Source: Sisyra terminalis (lineage: Eukaryota; Arthropoda; Insecta; Neuroptera; Sisyridae). Taken from it: a stretch of DNA of 64,000 bases. The stretch covers positions 42,718,001 to 42,782,000 of the forward strand of contig OY292278.1 of assembly GCA_958496175.1 (NCBI GenBank), written 5' to 3'. The translations under genes were made by a program, and so were the position numbers. The notes under the pieces are model-generated. The model was not told the origin of the DNA and made no database searches. It saw nothing but the letters and a program-made list of their open reading frames with translations. Of this stretch, positions 23,963 through 34,440 are shown piece after piece. Within the stretch, counting starts at the first letter, position 1. Every line of letters begins with the position of its first letter.

Positions 23963-26443
23963 GCCATGGCAGCAGGGCCACAAACGCTGTTCAATAAATT
24001 TCACAAAACTACTATGGCAATCAAGTCATTGTCAGCCGATATATCTTTCTTGCAAAGATGTAAAGGAGAAGGGGTGTTTCCGAAATTCATTTCGTTAAAG
24101 GGACCAAAAAACAATGAAAGGGCAAACAAGGCTGTCGAAGCAGCTAAACTTAAATGGTTGAAGTGGGAGATAAGGGCTCTGTTCAGCAAACGCAGTGAAT
24201 TAGAACTACAGGCATACAGATTAAGTTTGGAGTTGACCGCCAAACTTAATAATCTGGATTTTGAACTTATGCTTGAAAAAACCCGTCATATGTACAGGGT
24301 GATTGAGCATAAATTGCAGCTCAAGCATATAAAACTGAAAAGGAAATTCAAAACTTTGAAAACAAATAAAGGGACACAAAGGAAAGCTGATACAGAATTC
24401 CATACGCAAAACCTCGTAACTAACCTATCTAAAACCAAATTTTCGGACCAAGAATTGAAATACCTCGAAAGAGGATTGAAATTCTCTCCGGCTCCATGTA
24501 CTATCCCAACTGAACAATTGATTGTAGATGTTGAATCTGCAATCAAGAGTTTGCCAGATGAGGAAAAACAGTACATTAGGCGCAGTTGTTTAAATGTAGT
24601 GCAGAAATTTACTGGTGTAAAACATAAAGACAACGATAATAAAATGGTTAAAAATTTAAAATCAAAAAATGTGTTTTATACAAAAGCAGACAAGGGAAAT
24701 TGTATAGTCATAATGGATAAAGATGACTATGATGGTAGAGTTGGGAAACTGCTGGAGGAAGGTCCTTACATCAGAATCACAAAAGATCCTCTACCGGGGA
24801 TGATTCGTGATGTCAAGGAGGCTCTCGCTAGTTGTAAAAATCTAGTAGAGAAAAGTGACCGTTTAAACCTACAACTCTCAAATCCATCAGTACCCAGATT
24901 GTATTGCTTACCGAAAATACACAAACCAGGCAATCAAATGCGTCCTATTGTTGCGGGTATGAACGCTCCGACGTACTTATTGGCCAAATGGTTATGTAAA
25001 CGTTTCAACAACTTCAGGGCACCTGAAGGTTTTTCAATAAAAAATAATTTGGATTTGGTAGAAAGAATCAAAGACGTTAAACTAAAAGACACGGAACGTT
25101 TGATATCTTTTGATGTTAGTGCTCTGTTCCCTAGTGTTCCTATCAGTTTAACAATGGTTTTGTTAGAAATTTGGTTAAAAAAGAACAATATCCCACAACC
25201 AGAGTTAGATGAATATGTTAGATTAACAAAACATTGCATGAACCAAACTATTTTTCAATTCAGAGGTTCATATTACCGACAAACACAAGGCACGGCCATG
25301 GGCAATCCTTTGTCACCGTTCTTGGCAAATTTGTTTATGAGCAACTTCGAACTGCAGGCGAAACGAAATTGTGATAATTTTCCTAGGGTTTGGTACAGAT
25401 ATGTTGACGACGTTTTTGCTATTTATAATGAAGGGACAATAGATCCGGACAAGTTCTTGGATTATCTTAACGCAATACAGCCTGGCATAACATTTACGGT
25501 AGAAAGAGAAAAAGATGGTAGTTTACCATTCTTAGACTTGAAAATAACCAGAAACCAGGGCAACCTGGTTTTTGACATCTATAGAAAACCAACACATGTA
25601 GATAGATATGTTATGGCTGAATCCGTATGTCATAATAGCCATAAACTGGCTGTTTTCCATTCCTTGATAAACCGACTCGTAAATGTACCTCTGGCAAAGA
25701 ATCTGTTCACAAAAGAATTAGAATACATTAAAGGTGTGGCGACCTTTAATGGATACTCTACCAAAATTGTAGACAGAATTCTCAAAAGGGCTCTTTGGAG
25801 GAAAAAATTATCAGCAACCACTTTACGAACGATGGAAGGACCAGAAGACCGTTGGTCTGTGTTAACTTATTATCCAGGGATTTCCCAAAAAATCGAAAGG
25901 ATATGGAAACAGTTTGGAATAAAGGCGGGATATACAACCAAAAAGTTGGGTGGATTTTTCAATGGTTCCAAAGATAAAATTCCGGACATACAAAAATCAG
26001 GAATTTATGAAATCCCTTGCACGGGCTGTGATAAAAGCTACGTCGGTCAGACTAGAAGACAAATAGGGGTTAGGTATAAGGAACATCTGGCAAACATAAA
26101 ATATGCAAGAGTGGAAAAATCATGTGTGGCAGAACATGCACTGGAAACAGGGCATACATTTGCAGAAGTTAGACTTCTAAAAAATGTTCACCGCACAAAC
26201 AGATTGGATGCACTCGAAAGCATAGAAATTGTTAAGAGAAAGGGAAAGGTACTAAATTGGGAGAATGGTCCAATTCAAAATTCGGCACTTTTCGGGTTGC
26301 TTACGAAGGATTTGGTGAAAGTAAAGAAATTTGGGAACACACCCCCCTCCATAACCACATCGCAAAAAGAGAAAGGCACGACATATAAATTGAGGTCAAT
26401 CCGTGATTATTTTGTGAATCATCACATAGAAGTTACGGAGTGA
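23954..26443 (+). CDS. Penelope-type reverse transcriptase with GIY-YIG endonuclease
   Basis: An 829-residue polyprotein that copies element RNA into DNA at a nick made by its own endonuclease. The N-terminal ~200 residues are basic and helical. The RT core follows, with PKIHKPGNQMRPIVAG (about 320-335), LISFDVSALFPSVP, QGTAMGNPLSPFLANLF and the catalytic YVDD at 483-486, then FLDLKI and RKPTHVDRY. The C-terminal GIY-YIG domain starts with GIYEIPCTGCDKSYVGQTRR: GIY at 683-685 and YVG at 696-698, with the CxxC between them that is usual in Penelope/Neptune-type proteins. EH...ALETGH follows. The frame is uninterrupted, so activity is plausible. The chosen ATG lies at the end of the left terminal repeat; a second ATG 12 bp downstream (23,966) could also serve. 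Confidence 0.93.
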   Translation: MPIAMAAGPQTLFNKFHKTTMAIKSLSADISFLQRCKGEGVFPKFISLKGPKNNERANKAVEAAKLKWLKWEIRALFSKRSELELQAYRLSLELTAKLNNLDFELMLEKTRHMYRVIEHKLQLKHIKLKRKFKTLKTNKGTQRKADTEFHTQNLVTNLSKTKFSDQELKYLERGLKFSPAPCTIPTEQLIVDVESAIKSLPDEEKQYIRRSCLNVVQKFTGVKHKDNDNKMVKNLKSKNVFYTKADKGNCIVIMDKDDYDGRVGKLLEEGPYIRITKDPLPGMIRDVKEALASCKNLVEKSDRLNLQLSNPSVPRLYCLPKIHKPGNQMRPIVAGMNAPTYLLAKWLCKRFNNFRAPEGFSIKNNLDLVERIKDVKLKDTERLISFDVSALFPSVPISLTMVLLEIWLKKNNIPQPELDEYVRLTKHCMNQTIFQFRGSYYRQTQGTAMGNPLSPFLANLFMSNFELQAKRNCDNFPRVWYRYVDDVFAIYNEGTIDPDKFLDYLNAIQPGITFTVEREKDGSLPFLDLKITRNQGNLVFDIYRKPTHVDRYVMAESVCHNSHKLAVFHSLINRLVNVPLAKNLFTKELEYIKGVATFNGYSTKIVDRILKRALWRKKLSATTLRTMEGPEDRWSVLTYYPGISQKIERIWKQFGIKAGYTTKKLGGFFNGSKDKIPDIQKSGIYEIPCTGCDKSYVGQTRRQIGVRYKEHLANIKYARVEKSCVAEHALETGHTFAEVRLLKNVHRTNRLDALESIEIVKRKGKVLNWENGPIQNSALFGLLTKDLVKVKKFGNTPPSITTSQKEKGTTYKLRSIRDYFVNHHIEVTE

Positions 26444-26463
26444 TCCAAGCTACTCGATGACCA

Positions 26464-26511
26464 CTGATGAAGATTGCTTGGCAATCGAAATACGTATCTG
26501 GGTAATACGTC
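26464..26511 (+). ncRNA. Conserved hairpin with hammerhead-like core in the Penelope 3' UTR
   Basis: Starting 21 bp after the stop codon, the RNA would read CUGAUGA (26,464-26,470), a 6 bp stem GATTGC/GCAATC with a TTG loop (26,472-26,486), GAAA (26,487-26,490), then ACGTAT...ATACGT able to pair, ending in GTC at 26,509-26,511. CUGANGA, GAAA and GUH are the three hammerhead ribozyme signatures, and Penelope elements are known to carry hammerheads. However, an extra A precedes stem II, stem III is offset by two bases and I see no convincing stem I. Treat it as a structured RNA element whose ribozyme activity is unproven. Confidence 0.4.
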
Positions 26512-26529
26512 ACGAATATTTTTGTTTGA

Positions 26530-26670
26530 ACTTCTGTTCAAATTTATGTTGGAGGTATGATTTTTTAAATATTATTATATTGAGTTTATATATTATTATA
26601 TTAAATTTGTATATTATTATATTAAATTTGTATATTATTGTATTGATTTTGTATATTATTGTGTTAAATT
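26530..26670 (+). repeat. Short AT tandem repeat in the Penelope 3' UTR
   Basis: About five imperfect iterations of tatattattatattaaattt (roughly 21 bp) lie between the hairpin and the right pseudo-LTR. The same tract is present in both arms of the inverted tail dimer at 15.3-15.9 kb, so it belongs to the element. Confidence 0.7.
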
Positions 26671-26755
26671 ATACTACATAAATTGAACTGCAATATATTT
26701 TATATATTGTATACACAGTATAACTGTTCAAAGTCAGCGAAAAAATCTTATTTGG

Positions 26756-28290
26756 ATCAGATTTAAATATTTTGCAAAAGAAAACACCCATCTGGTTTTG
26801 AAATTTATTTAAGTGAACGTTTTTCATCACTTTTCTTTTTCATGCCATAAAATTTCGATTTTTAGTTGGTTTTCACTAGAAATTTAAATGAAATGAAGAT
26901 ACAGAAAGTTAGCATAGAAGATTTAGTTTTAATTAAAATATTTTTATTTTAAAAGTTCCAACAGAATCCGTAATTGCTCCAGATTCACTATCATTGATGC
27001 GTCAAAAAAATAAGATTTAAAAGTTTTGACTATCGAAAAATAAATTTTGAATTTTAATGAACTTTTAATGAATTTTAATGGAATCCCAATTTCTAGCTAA
27101 TTAATGATTGTAGGACTGGAGGAATTCCGTATTTGGGGGGACAAATTTTTTGTATAGAAAAGCTTTCTCCAAAACTCTTTTAATTGCTCAGCAAATACAT
27201 TAACCACTGCGGTAATAATAATGTATCTAATGTTGAAATTTTTTTGTTAGGGTATACAAATATTTTTTTATAGACACTACGTATTTGGTAGACAAATTTT
27301 GTCACTGTTTTTCATCTTTTTTATTTATATGGTCCAATTGTGAACCTAAACCATCCAGAATCCCAATCAACTATACATAGAAAATTTCAGCAGAATAGGT
27401 CCAGTGGTTAAGAAGGAGTTCAGTCCTATACACACACAGAAGAATTATATATATAAAGATAATTATCAATGAACCAATGATTAAAGACCACAAGCAATTA
27501 TATTATATTCTGCTAGGGAATTTAAATGGCAATTTTTTGGCATTATACACAGAAAATTTCAGCAGAATAGGTCCAGTGGTTAGAAGGAGTTCAGTCCTAT
27601 ACACACGTATAGAAGAATTATATATATAAAGATAATTATCAATGAACCAATGATTAAAGACCACAAGCAATTATATTATATTCTGCTAGGGAATTTAAAT
27701 GGCAATTTTTTGGCATTATACACAGAAAATTTCAGCAGAATAGGTCCAGTGGTTAGAAGGAGTTCAGTCCTATACACACGTATAGAAGAATTATATATAT
27801 ATAAAGATAATTACATGTATAATAACATATAAAGGACATTTTATTAAAAACTTATTCTTTATACAATTAAATATTCTTTATATTCACTTGAAAGAATAAT
27901 GTAAGGTGATATTTTAAAAGGGAAAAATCTTCAAAGATCCTCGGAACTACAACAAATTGAAGATTAACTATAGGATCGAAATCAACAAAAAATATTTAGA
28001 AAGATATTTTTCAAGGAATCAATGATTATAGACCACAAGCAATTATAGATTCTGCTAGGGAATTCAAAGGACAATTTTTTGGCATTATACACAAAAAAAT
28101 TCTGCAAAATTGGTTCAGTAGCTTAGGAGGAGTTCTGCCCTACACACACGTACAGAAAAATTATATATATATATAGATAATTATTAATGAACCAATGATT
28201 ATAGATCACAAGTAGTTATGGATTCTGCTAGGGAATTTAAAGGGCAATTTTTTGGCATAAAGTTCAATAAAAAAATCTTCCATGCCAATT
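26756..28290 (+). repeat. Right pseudo-LTR of the Penelope element
   Basis: A direct repeat of 22,601-23,962 at near identity, but 173 bp longer. The landmark aaaatttcagcag occurs at 27,381, 27,553 and 27,726, so one extra 173 bp unit is present. The 60-codon frames at 23,322 and 27,650 are identical shadows of this repeat, not genes. Beyond catgccaatt the sequence becomes unique. Confidence 0.88.
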
Positions 28291-29190
28291 TTTTCCTGGA
28301 AGGAAAATATTAACTCATTTTTGTTGACTTCTGATGTTTTCAAGTAAATATGAATTTTTCTATTGAATTAGAAATGGAAATGGTCTTACAATAAGTAGGT
28401 ATGGCATTTGGAATGTGTAAAACTGGGTTTATAGAAACAGGGAAGAATTCCGTTGTTGATTTTCGCTGCAAATACTTGATAATCGTTTTCCGCTTGATCA
28501 TCATATCATAAATACGGCTGTAAAACTAGCGAAAAGAATGCAAAAATGTGCTCATCCATAATGATCGTGAAGAAAAAGAGAAAAACTGTGCATTGTATAT
28601 GCACATATCGGTATAATTAATGCATTAGCTGCTATCAATGCATAATGGCCGATGCACCCAAGTGCACCGTCACTAGGTCAAACAACCAGTCTTCGCTCCC
28701 CTCATTCGACGATTTCCAAACCCAAATCCAAATGTGCATGCATACCGGGCGCAAGTAAAACCCAAAAAAAAGCAGCCGAAGAAGAAGAAGATGGCGAAAA
28801 AACGTTGTGAGATGATTGTAATGATGAGAAGGATGCACCGGAGTGCGCGAATATTTGCATTTGTATTGGATACCGGAGGCGAAACGGGCGCGCGATTCGA
28901 GTGAAAATATGTCAATGATTTATAAAATATATTTATAATGCACAAGCGTGGGTACCGGCGAAGACATACATTACATGCATACACCTGATCCGAGCGATCA
29001 AGAAGACATTGTGGGAATGAATCTCCTTTTATGAGGTCACTCAAATACTCACATACATTGAGCCAATCGGTAAGGAGAAAGGTTATGTGTATGAAGAAAA
29101 ACCGGGACATGTTCGGTACCACCGCCAATTCCACTATATTCGCATATTGCCTTCAGCGATTTTTTCAACATTAACATCTCTTTATGCCTC
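28291..29190. other. Upstream region of the Osiris gene
   Basis: Noticeably less AT-rich than the surrounding DNA, especially 28,640-28,900, and free of recognised repeats. It probably holds regulatory DNA for the Osiris gene; that is inference from position and base composition. The overlapping minus-strand frames here (67 and 153 codons) have no family resemblance and are not called. Confidence 0.4.
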
Positions 29191-29194
29191 GGTC

Positions 29195-29233
29195 TATATA
29201 AAACGATCCCACCAAACAAGTGTATCATCAGTT
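29195..29233 (+). promoter_or_regulatory. TATA box and initiator of the Osiris gene
   Basis: TATATAAAA at 29,195-29,203 is followed by TCAGTT at 29,228-29,233, a match to the arthropod initiator, with the +1 A at 29,230. The spacing (about 33-35 bp) is within a base or few of the usual TATA-Inr distance. This would give a 125 nt 5' leader. Confidence 0.7.
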
Positions 29234-29354
29234 GTAAGTCAGCAGCACGAACAACGCAATCACTTCCTCAAAAACCACATCCGACTGTGAAGAATTCTCG
29301 ATACCGCGTTACTGTTATAGTGTTTAGTGGCTGTAAAATCCACGTGGTGCAACA

Positions 29355-30140
29355 ATGTTTGTGAAAATGTCGTGTGTGTTTCTTCTGGCCATGGCCGTGT
29401 GCCATGGCACAGCCGTTGCTCAGGATCAGGACAGTGGCGCAATTCGGATCGTCTACAAAATTTACGACGAATGTCTCCGTTCCGAGGGTGGCATCACCCC
29501 CTGTCTAAAAAAGAAAGCCATCACATTCATTGACCGCGTTTCCAAAGTGGAATCCTTACCAGTAACCGATGGTGTTTCGATTTTAAAGAGTGGCGAAGTG
29601 CCAATTCCTGCTGTAGCTTCCGAAGCCGAACTGGAAAAATCTCTTCCTCGCAGCCTTGAACTTCAAGACCAAGTTCTCAACAACATGCTTATCGATCGCG
29701 TCGCCGCATTTTTAAGTTCCCGCACCCTAAAACTGTCCTTCCCGTCAATGACATCCCAAGAACTTAGTCGTTCAATCGAAGAAGGTAAACACCCCAAAAA
29801 AAAAAAAAAACAGTAATTTTCAATAACCAAACAAATTTCCTCCTCAGGTCGGGGTAAGATGAAGAAAATGATGGGAATGATGATGGCTGGTTTCGCAATG
29901 AAAATGGCAGCCCTCGTTCCGATCGCGATCGCTGGACTTTTCCTGTTAGCCGGAAAAGCTTTGATCACAGCCAAGATCGCATTATTGTTGGCCGGAATCA
30001 TTGGCTTGAAGAAACTTTTAAGCCAAAAGCAGGGACATGACAGCCACGGAGGTGGGTGGCAATCGAGCGGTGGTTGGGACCGACGTTCCATGGACGCAGC
30101 CCAGGACTTAGCGTACCGAGGATACGTTTCCCAACAATAA
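29355..30140 (+). CDS. Osiris family protein (DUF1676)
   Basis: Two exons, 29,355-29,784 and 29,848-30,140, joined across a phase-1 intron (G|gtaaac...ctcctcag|GT), give 240 residues. Osiris proteins are insect secretory/endosomal membrane proteins expressed in cuticle-forming epithelia and tracheae. Residues 1-22 form a signal peptide (CVFLLAMAVCHGTAVA). The two-cysteine region has Cys40 and Cys50. The second exon opens with a basic stretch and a long hydrophobic segment (about residues 153-200). The C-terminus carries the family's AQxLAY motif as AQDLAYRGY at about 228-236. It looks most like the Osi6/Osi7 group, but I cannot fix the paralogue. An AATAAA overlaps the stop codon (30,136-30,141). 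No other Osiris gene is visible within the window. Confidence 0.92.
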
Positions 30141-30839
30141 AACAAATGTTCAACTTAAAATATTTTTACGACTATTAATTAGCCATTTTCTAATCGCCTT
30201 TATTTGAGGCTATCGTTACGTCATATTTGACGAATTTTCCCTCGACCCACTTCTTTACTTCAGTATTATGTTTAATTTTCCTCTGTAACAAATAATTTAT
30301 TTTTCTTATACCACAGTACAATCTTTGAAAAAACAATCCCTGATAGGTTTTACCAAATATTTTTTTTTTTTGACAAAAACGGGTTACGACAGTAAAAATA
30401 AATTTTTTGCCTCCCCATTTTTTATTAATATTGACGACAAATTCACGACTTCTTGTACAAAAGACAAAGACGAGCCATTTTTCCTGCAATAATTTGTTGA
30501 CGAATCCGATACTTTCTTGCTCCTTAATTAATGTATTTATTTATTTTTTTTTTATTTAATAAAAAATAAGTGATTTAATTTATACAAAATGTTTATTTTA
30601 CAAATTGCATTCGTCTAAATTATTATTTTCAGATTAGTTGCGTCGCTGGAATGCTGAAAAGCTGCCGAAATTATTTGGGGTAAGTACAACTTTTCATTTC
30701 AGAATAGGTTTTGGTAAAGAAAATCATCATTTTTATTTCTTTTCAGTGAATCTTTAACACTTTCCCAGTAAAATTTTAAAAAATTACAAGGAAAAGTGAA
30801 TGTTAACAATTTTTTTCTTCATTTAAACTTCAAGAAAAT
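30141..30839. other. Downstream of Osiris, nothing recognised
   Basis: A 99-codon minus frame (30,190-30,489) has no recognisable family features and is rich in low-complexity Lys/Phe, so it is not called. The rest is AT-rich. Confidence 0.4.
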
Positions 30840-31420
30840 ATTTGAAGTTTCACTATTTTTCACTAATTTTTCTTAAATTAATTTAATAGGTAATACAACA
30901 AATATCAATACGCAACAAGAAGGTAAGTTTTCCGTTTTGTACAGAAATTTATCATAAATCGGACATTTCCCAAAAATATTTTTCCCAACGACAATCTAAT
31001 GCTTTACTAAATATTCTACAAAAATGGTAACCATTTGGTGGTTTTCTCCAATACAGTGTAATCGATTTAAATAAGTGCTTTTCTTTCAGTAAAAATTCCT
31101 ATAAAATAACTGAATTTTCACTACTTTTCACTAATACTTCTTAGATTAATTTCATAGATAATACAACCAATATCAATTAAACGCAACAAAAGGGTAGGTC
31201 TTTCATTTTGCACAGAAATTTATCAGAAATTGGGCATTTCCCAAAAATATTTTTTCCAACGAAAATATAAAGCTTTCCAAAATATCCACCAAGAATGGTT
31301 AACAGTTGGTGGATTTATTCAATACAGTATAATCGATCTAAATGTGGGCTTTTTTTGCAATAAAAGTGATCAAATTCAGGAAGTATTGACTTCCTTGTTC
31401 AAATTCAAGAGGTAAGTGAC
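30840..31420 (+). repeat. Two direct, single-arm copies of the 34.4-36.0 kb foldback
   Basis: Blocks at about 30,845-31,125 and 31,115-31,420 repeat the same order of landmarks: cactatttttcactaa, ggtaatacaac.aatatcaa, ttttgtacagaaatttatc, gggcatttcccaaaaatat, tggtaac and cagt.taatcgat. They match the left arm of the foldback at 34,441-35,960 but lack an opposing arm. Confidence 0.7.
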
Positions 31421-32805
31421 CACTTATTATTTTCTTCACTTTAATTTTGGGATTCAAAAAAATAATCATAAAACTAAAATCAATGTTGGAATTTATATTA
31501 TTAGTAATTATTTCTAAAACATATAAGTGTTGCATACACATTGTTTATTGGAATGCAATATTGGAATTGAATTTAAAGTGAAACGGGGTAATTACTCCGC
31601 ACTGTTGACCTCAAAAAACTAATTTAAAAAACAAAAAGATCTACTTTTAAAAAAAGTTCATTTTTTTAAAAGTAATTCATTTTTCCAGTTCTTTAATACT
31701 TCTTTTTTATCCTATCGTCATTGCCAATTGCCAATGTATGATGATTAGTATGGTTGTCATTTGAGATGTTCCAAATTTCTCAGGACATCCTGGATGGTAT
31801 TTCTACAGCGATTAGTTCTTTGGTTTATCGTACTTCGGACGTAAAACTCAAATCCATAAACTCTTCCTCCCTTTTTGTCCAACAAATCGATGATTTCTAT
31901 TTCTTTTCGTATAGTTCGAGGATTCGAGGCTTGACTTTGCTTAAGAAAGAAACCATTGTTCTGCTAGCCGTCCACGAAATCCTTATAAAACATGTTAGCA
32001 TTAATTTTTTTGCAACAACTTCTGTTGTACCCATTTTTTACTCCAAAACAGTGCCCCAAACTTTCAATATCTATAAACATCTTAAGTCTTACATAATTGC
32101 AAAAAACTCCGTTTTGTGTCACTGATGTCTGAATTATTTTTTGCTGATTTATTTTGCTCCATATTCCACTTTTCACCAACAAGAAATCCGAACTTCTAAA
32201 CTTTAAATACAGATCATTAATGCACCAAAAACATGAATAATGAATTTGTAATCTTACCCCAAATAAACATAGATAGATAGATAGCAGAAGGTAGGTAAGC
32301 ACTTTCATTGAAAATTGAAAATTTGTTAATTAATAGCTAACAATATTGTCCACAACTAAACCTAAGGTAGATTGTTTACAATCATACCAGGAATGAACCA
32401 AGAAAGTGGTTCACTTGGCCTTAAGTAGGATGTTTCCAAATTTGGTATTTTCTGACGAGACTAATTTCCCAACTGAGCAGTTTGTAAATTTTTAAAACGA
32501 TCGATTTTCCTTTCCTTAACGTACATACAACAATTTGAACTAAAAATTGGCCACCAGAATCCATCATTTACTCCAGAAGATGGTGTGGAAAGCTGTAACC
32601 GCTATAAGTGGTTCTCCATTCGTTTCCGTGAGTGTAGGGCCTAAAAGAATACAATTTATTACCAAAAAATAATTCAATAAGTATTTTGATAAGCATTTCA
32701 ACAAACGGCAGCATAGTCCCATAAAGCGCGGGTTAATCAAGAATGGTTAAAGAATAACTTCCCGAATTTTACTTCGATCAACAATAGCTCTCTAATTCCC
32801 TAGAC
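31421..32805. other. Intergenic DNA, nothing recognised
   Basis: Overlapping frames at 31,754-32,125 (+) and 31,964-32,308 (-) lack domain features. A short TAGA microsatellite lies at about 32,268-32,284. Confidence 0.45.
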
Positions 32806-33030
32806 CATTGTTTCCTAACCTGTGGTCCGCGGACCCCTGAGGACCCGCGAGTCTATGTTTGGGGGTCCATGATCCCATTTGAAAAAGTTTGTTTTTTGTT
32901 TTTTAATTTAATGAAGGAATACTAAAATATAATATTGTCTGAAAATTGCACCTTTTTTTCACTCAGAGGTCCTTGGCATTATGCTTGAATTCCTTGGGGG
33001 TCCGCGGCTGAAAAAGGTTAGGAACCGCTG
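32806..33030. mobile_element. 225 bp hAT-type MITE
   Basis: The inverted ends CATTGTTTCCTAACCTG and aggttaggaaccgctg, with an adjoining tggtccgcgg/ggtccgcgg pair, are typical of hAT MITEs. Flanking 8 bp direct repeats ccctagac (32,798-32,805) and tcctagac (33,031-33,038) differ at one base. The interior is non-coding. Confidence 0.8.
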
Positions 33031-34440
33031 TCCTAGACAATACTCAAAAAATTTTTCAATCTGGTCCATTTTGGAAAGCGAAATGGGAACTAACAAATTT
33101 ACTAATATCAAAAAGTAAAACTCTATTGCTTGTAAATTGTTCCAAATGCTAGTAAATCACATTCTGGTAGCTTGCAATTCATTTTTTGGTCATCTTAAAG
33201 TGACAATTATAGCAAAAGATGATTTTATCGAGCCAAAGTTAATAGATAAAATAAATTTTTGATTCTTTTTACATATTTTATTCTTTAGAGAAAAGCAAAA
33301 CGTTTATAGTTTTGAGTGAATAATTCTGTAATGATTCTTCAATTGTAAACTTTTTCAACCAAAAAAATGTTTAAGATTTGTACATTTGTTTTTACCATCT
33401 TTTCTTTGGGTTATAAGTATCTTTTTTTATAATGGTTTAAAAACAAATTAATTCGTTCAATTATTGTTATTACCGTTTTTTTTATTTTCCTCGCAATTTA
33501 TTAGATTTACGGTTAGTTTATTGCATTTTTATTAACGATGATTTCGTGCCAGAGTTGCGCCCATTTGATCGCATGAAAGTTATGAAAGAGTGCTAATTTA
33601 AATGGAATAATGTGAAAAATTGTTCTCTTGAACTTGATCGCAAGAAAGTTAACATGTTGGCATTGTAATTATGCAACGAGTGAACTTCAGAAATGCAGTG
33701 TGATCTTGACCGAAAGAATTAAATTAACTTTTACCTCGCCACTTCATTGTCAAGTTTGTCTTTGAAAGTAAATTATTTTACGACGAAAAAAAATATAAAG
33801 AATAAATGGGAAAAGATTAGAATCCACTGGCCTCAACTGAAGAAAAACTCTCAGACATTGTATTAAAATTTGTGTGACAAGAAAAATCTCGCCTTTTAGT
33901 CAAATGGTGTCTAGAGGCTGTGTTTCACGAAAATCGGCGAAAAGCTCGAATACTTTTCGAGACTTGAACAAATGGGATAGATAAACTTGTGACATTTTTC
34001 TCAAGTTTTAAAGTTAATAAAAACTGCTAAAAATCATATTGTGTTTCACTGATTCTTATTTACATTTAACAGCTCTAACTTTAAACTAAAAAAAATTGTT
34101 GGAAATGAAGAATATTTTAATATTTGCCAAAGCTCATGAATTTATTTTGATCGTATAATCTGAACGTAAGTTTGGGGAAAATTATGGCAAAAGTTTGAAT
34201 GTTCAACAATAGTTTTGTAAGTGAAAAGATGTTTATTTTCTCGAACAAATCCATTTCTGAAAGTTCAAACATCAATTTACAATTATTGGAAAATGAAAAG
34301 GAAAATTATTTCTTCATCTAAAAAAGTTGGCAATTTTCCGAAAATGTCGCGACGTCAATTAACATTGCGACCTCAACTGACCTCTCGCTATTTGACATAA
34401 TAAAATAATCATAAAACTTAGACTGGAAAATTTTTTTTCC
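33031..34440. other. Intergenic DNA, nothing recognised
   Basis: No open frame of note, no repeat boundary and no RNA gene seen. Confidence 0.45.

Larger units (their letters stand above)
22601..28290 (+). mobile_element. Complete Penelope-like retroelement
   Basis: The order is direct terminal repeat, single ORF (RT then GIY-YIG endonuclease), 3' UTR with a conserved hairpin, then the same terminal repeat again. Penelope-like elements typically show such pseudo-LTRs because copies insert in tandem or partial tandem. The ORF is intact and the two repeats are almost identical; one difference seen is gttttttatcac versus gtttttcatcac. This suggests a young, possibly still competent copy. Tail fragments of the same family lie at 15.3-15.9 kb. 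Confidence 0.88.

Noticed and set aside
26464..26511. Firm annotation of a hammerhead ribozyme
   Set aside because: The core signatures are present, but stem I is not supported and stem III is offset, so only a hammerhead-like hairpin is reported.
28673..29134. 153-codon minus-strand frame upstream of the Osiris gene
   Set aside because: It overlaps the promoter region and has hydrophobic low-complexity composition, no domain and no splice context.
29663..30145. 160-codon minus-strand frame over the Osiris gene
   Set aside because: Antisense of both Osiris exons and the intron; no own features.
30190..30489. 99-codon minus-strand frame downstream of Osiris
   Set aside because: Low-complexity Lys/Phe-rich product with no recognisable domain.
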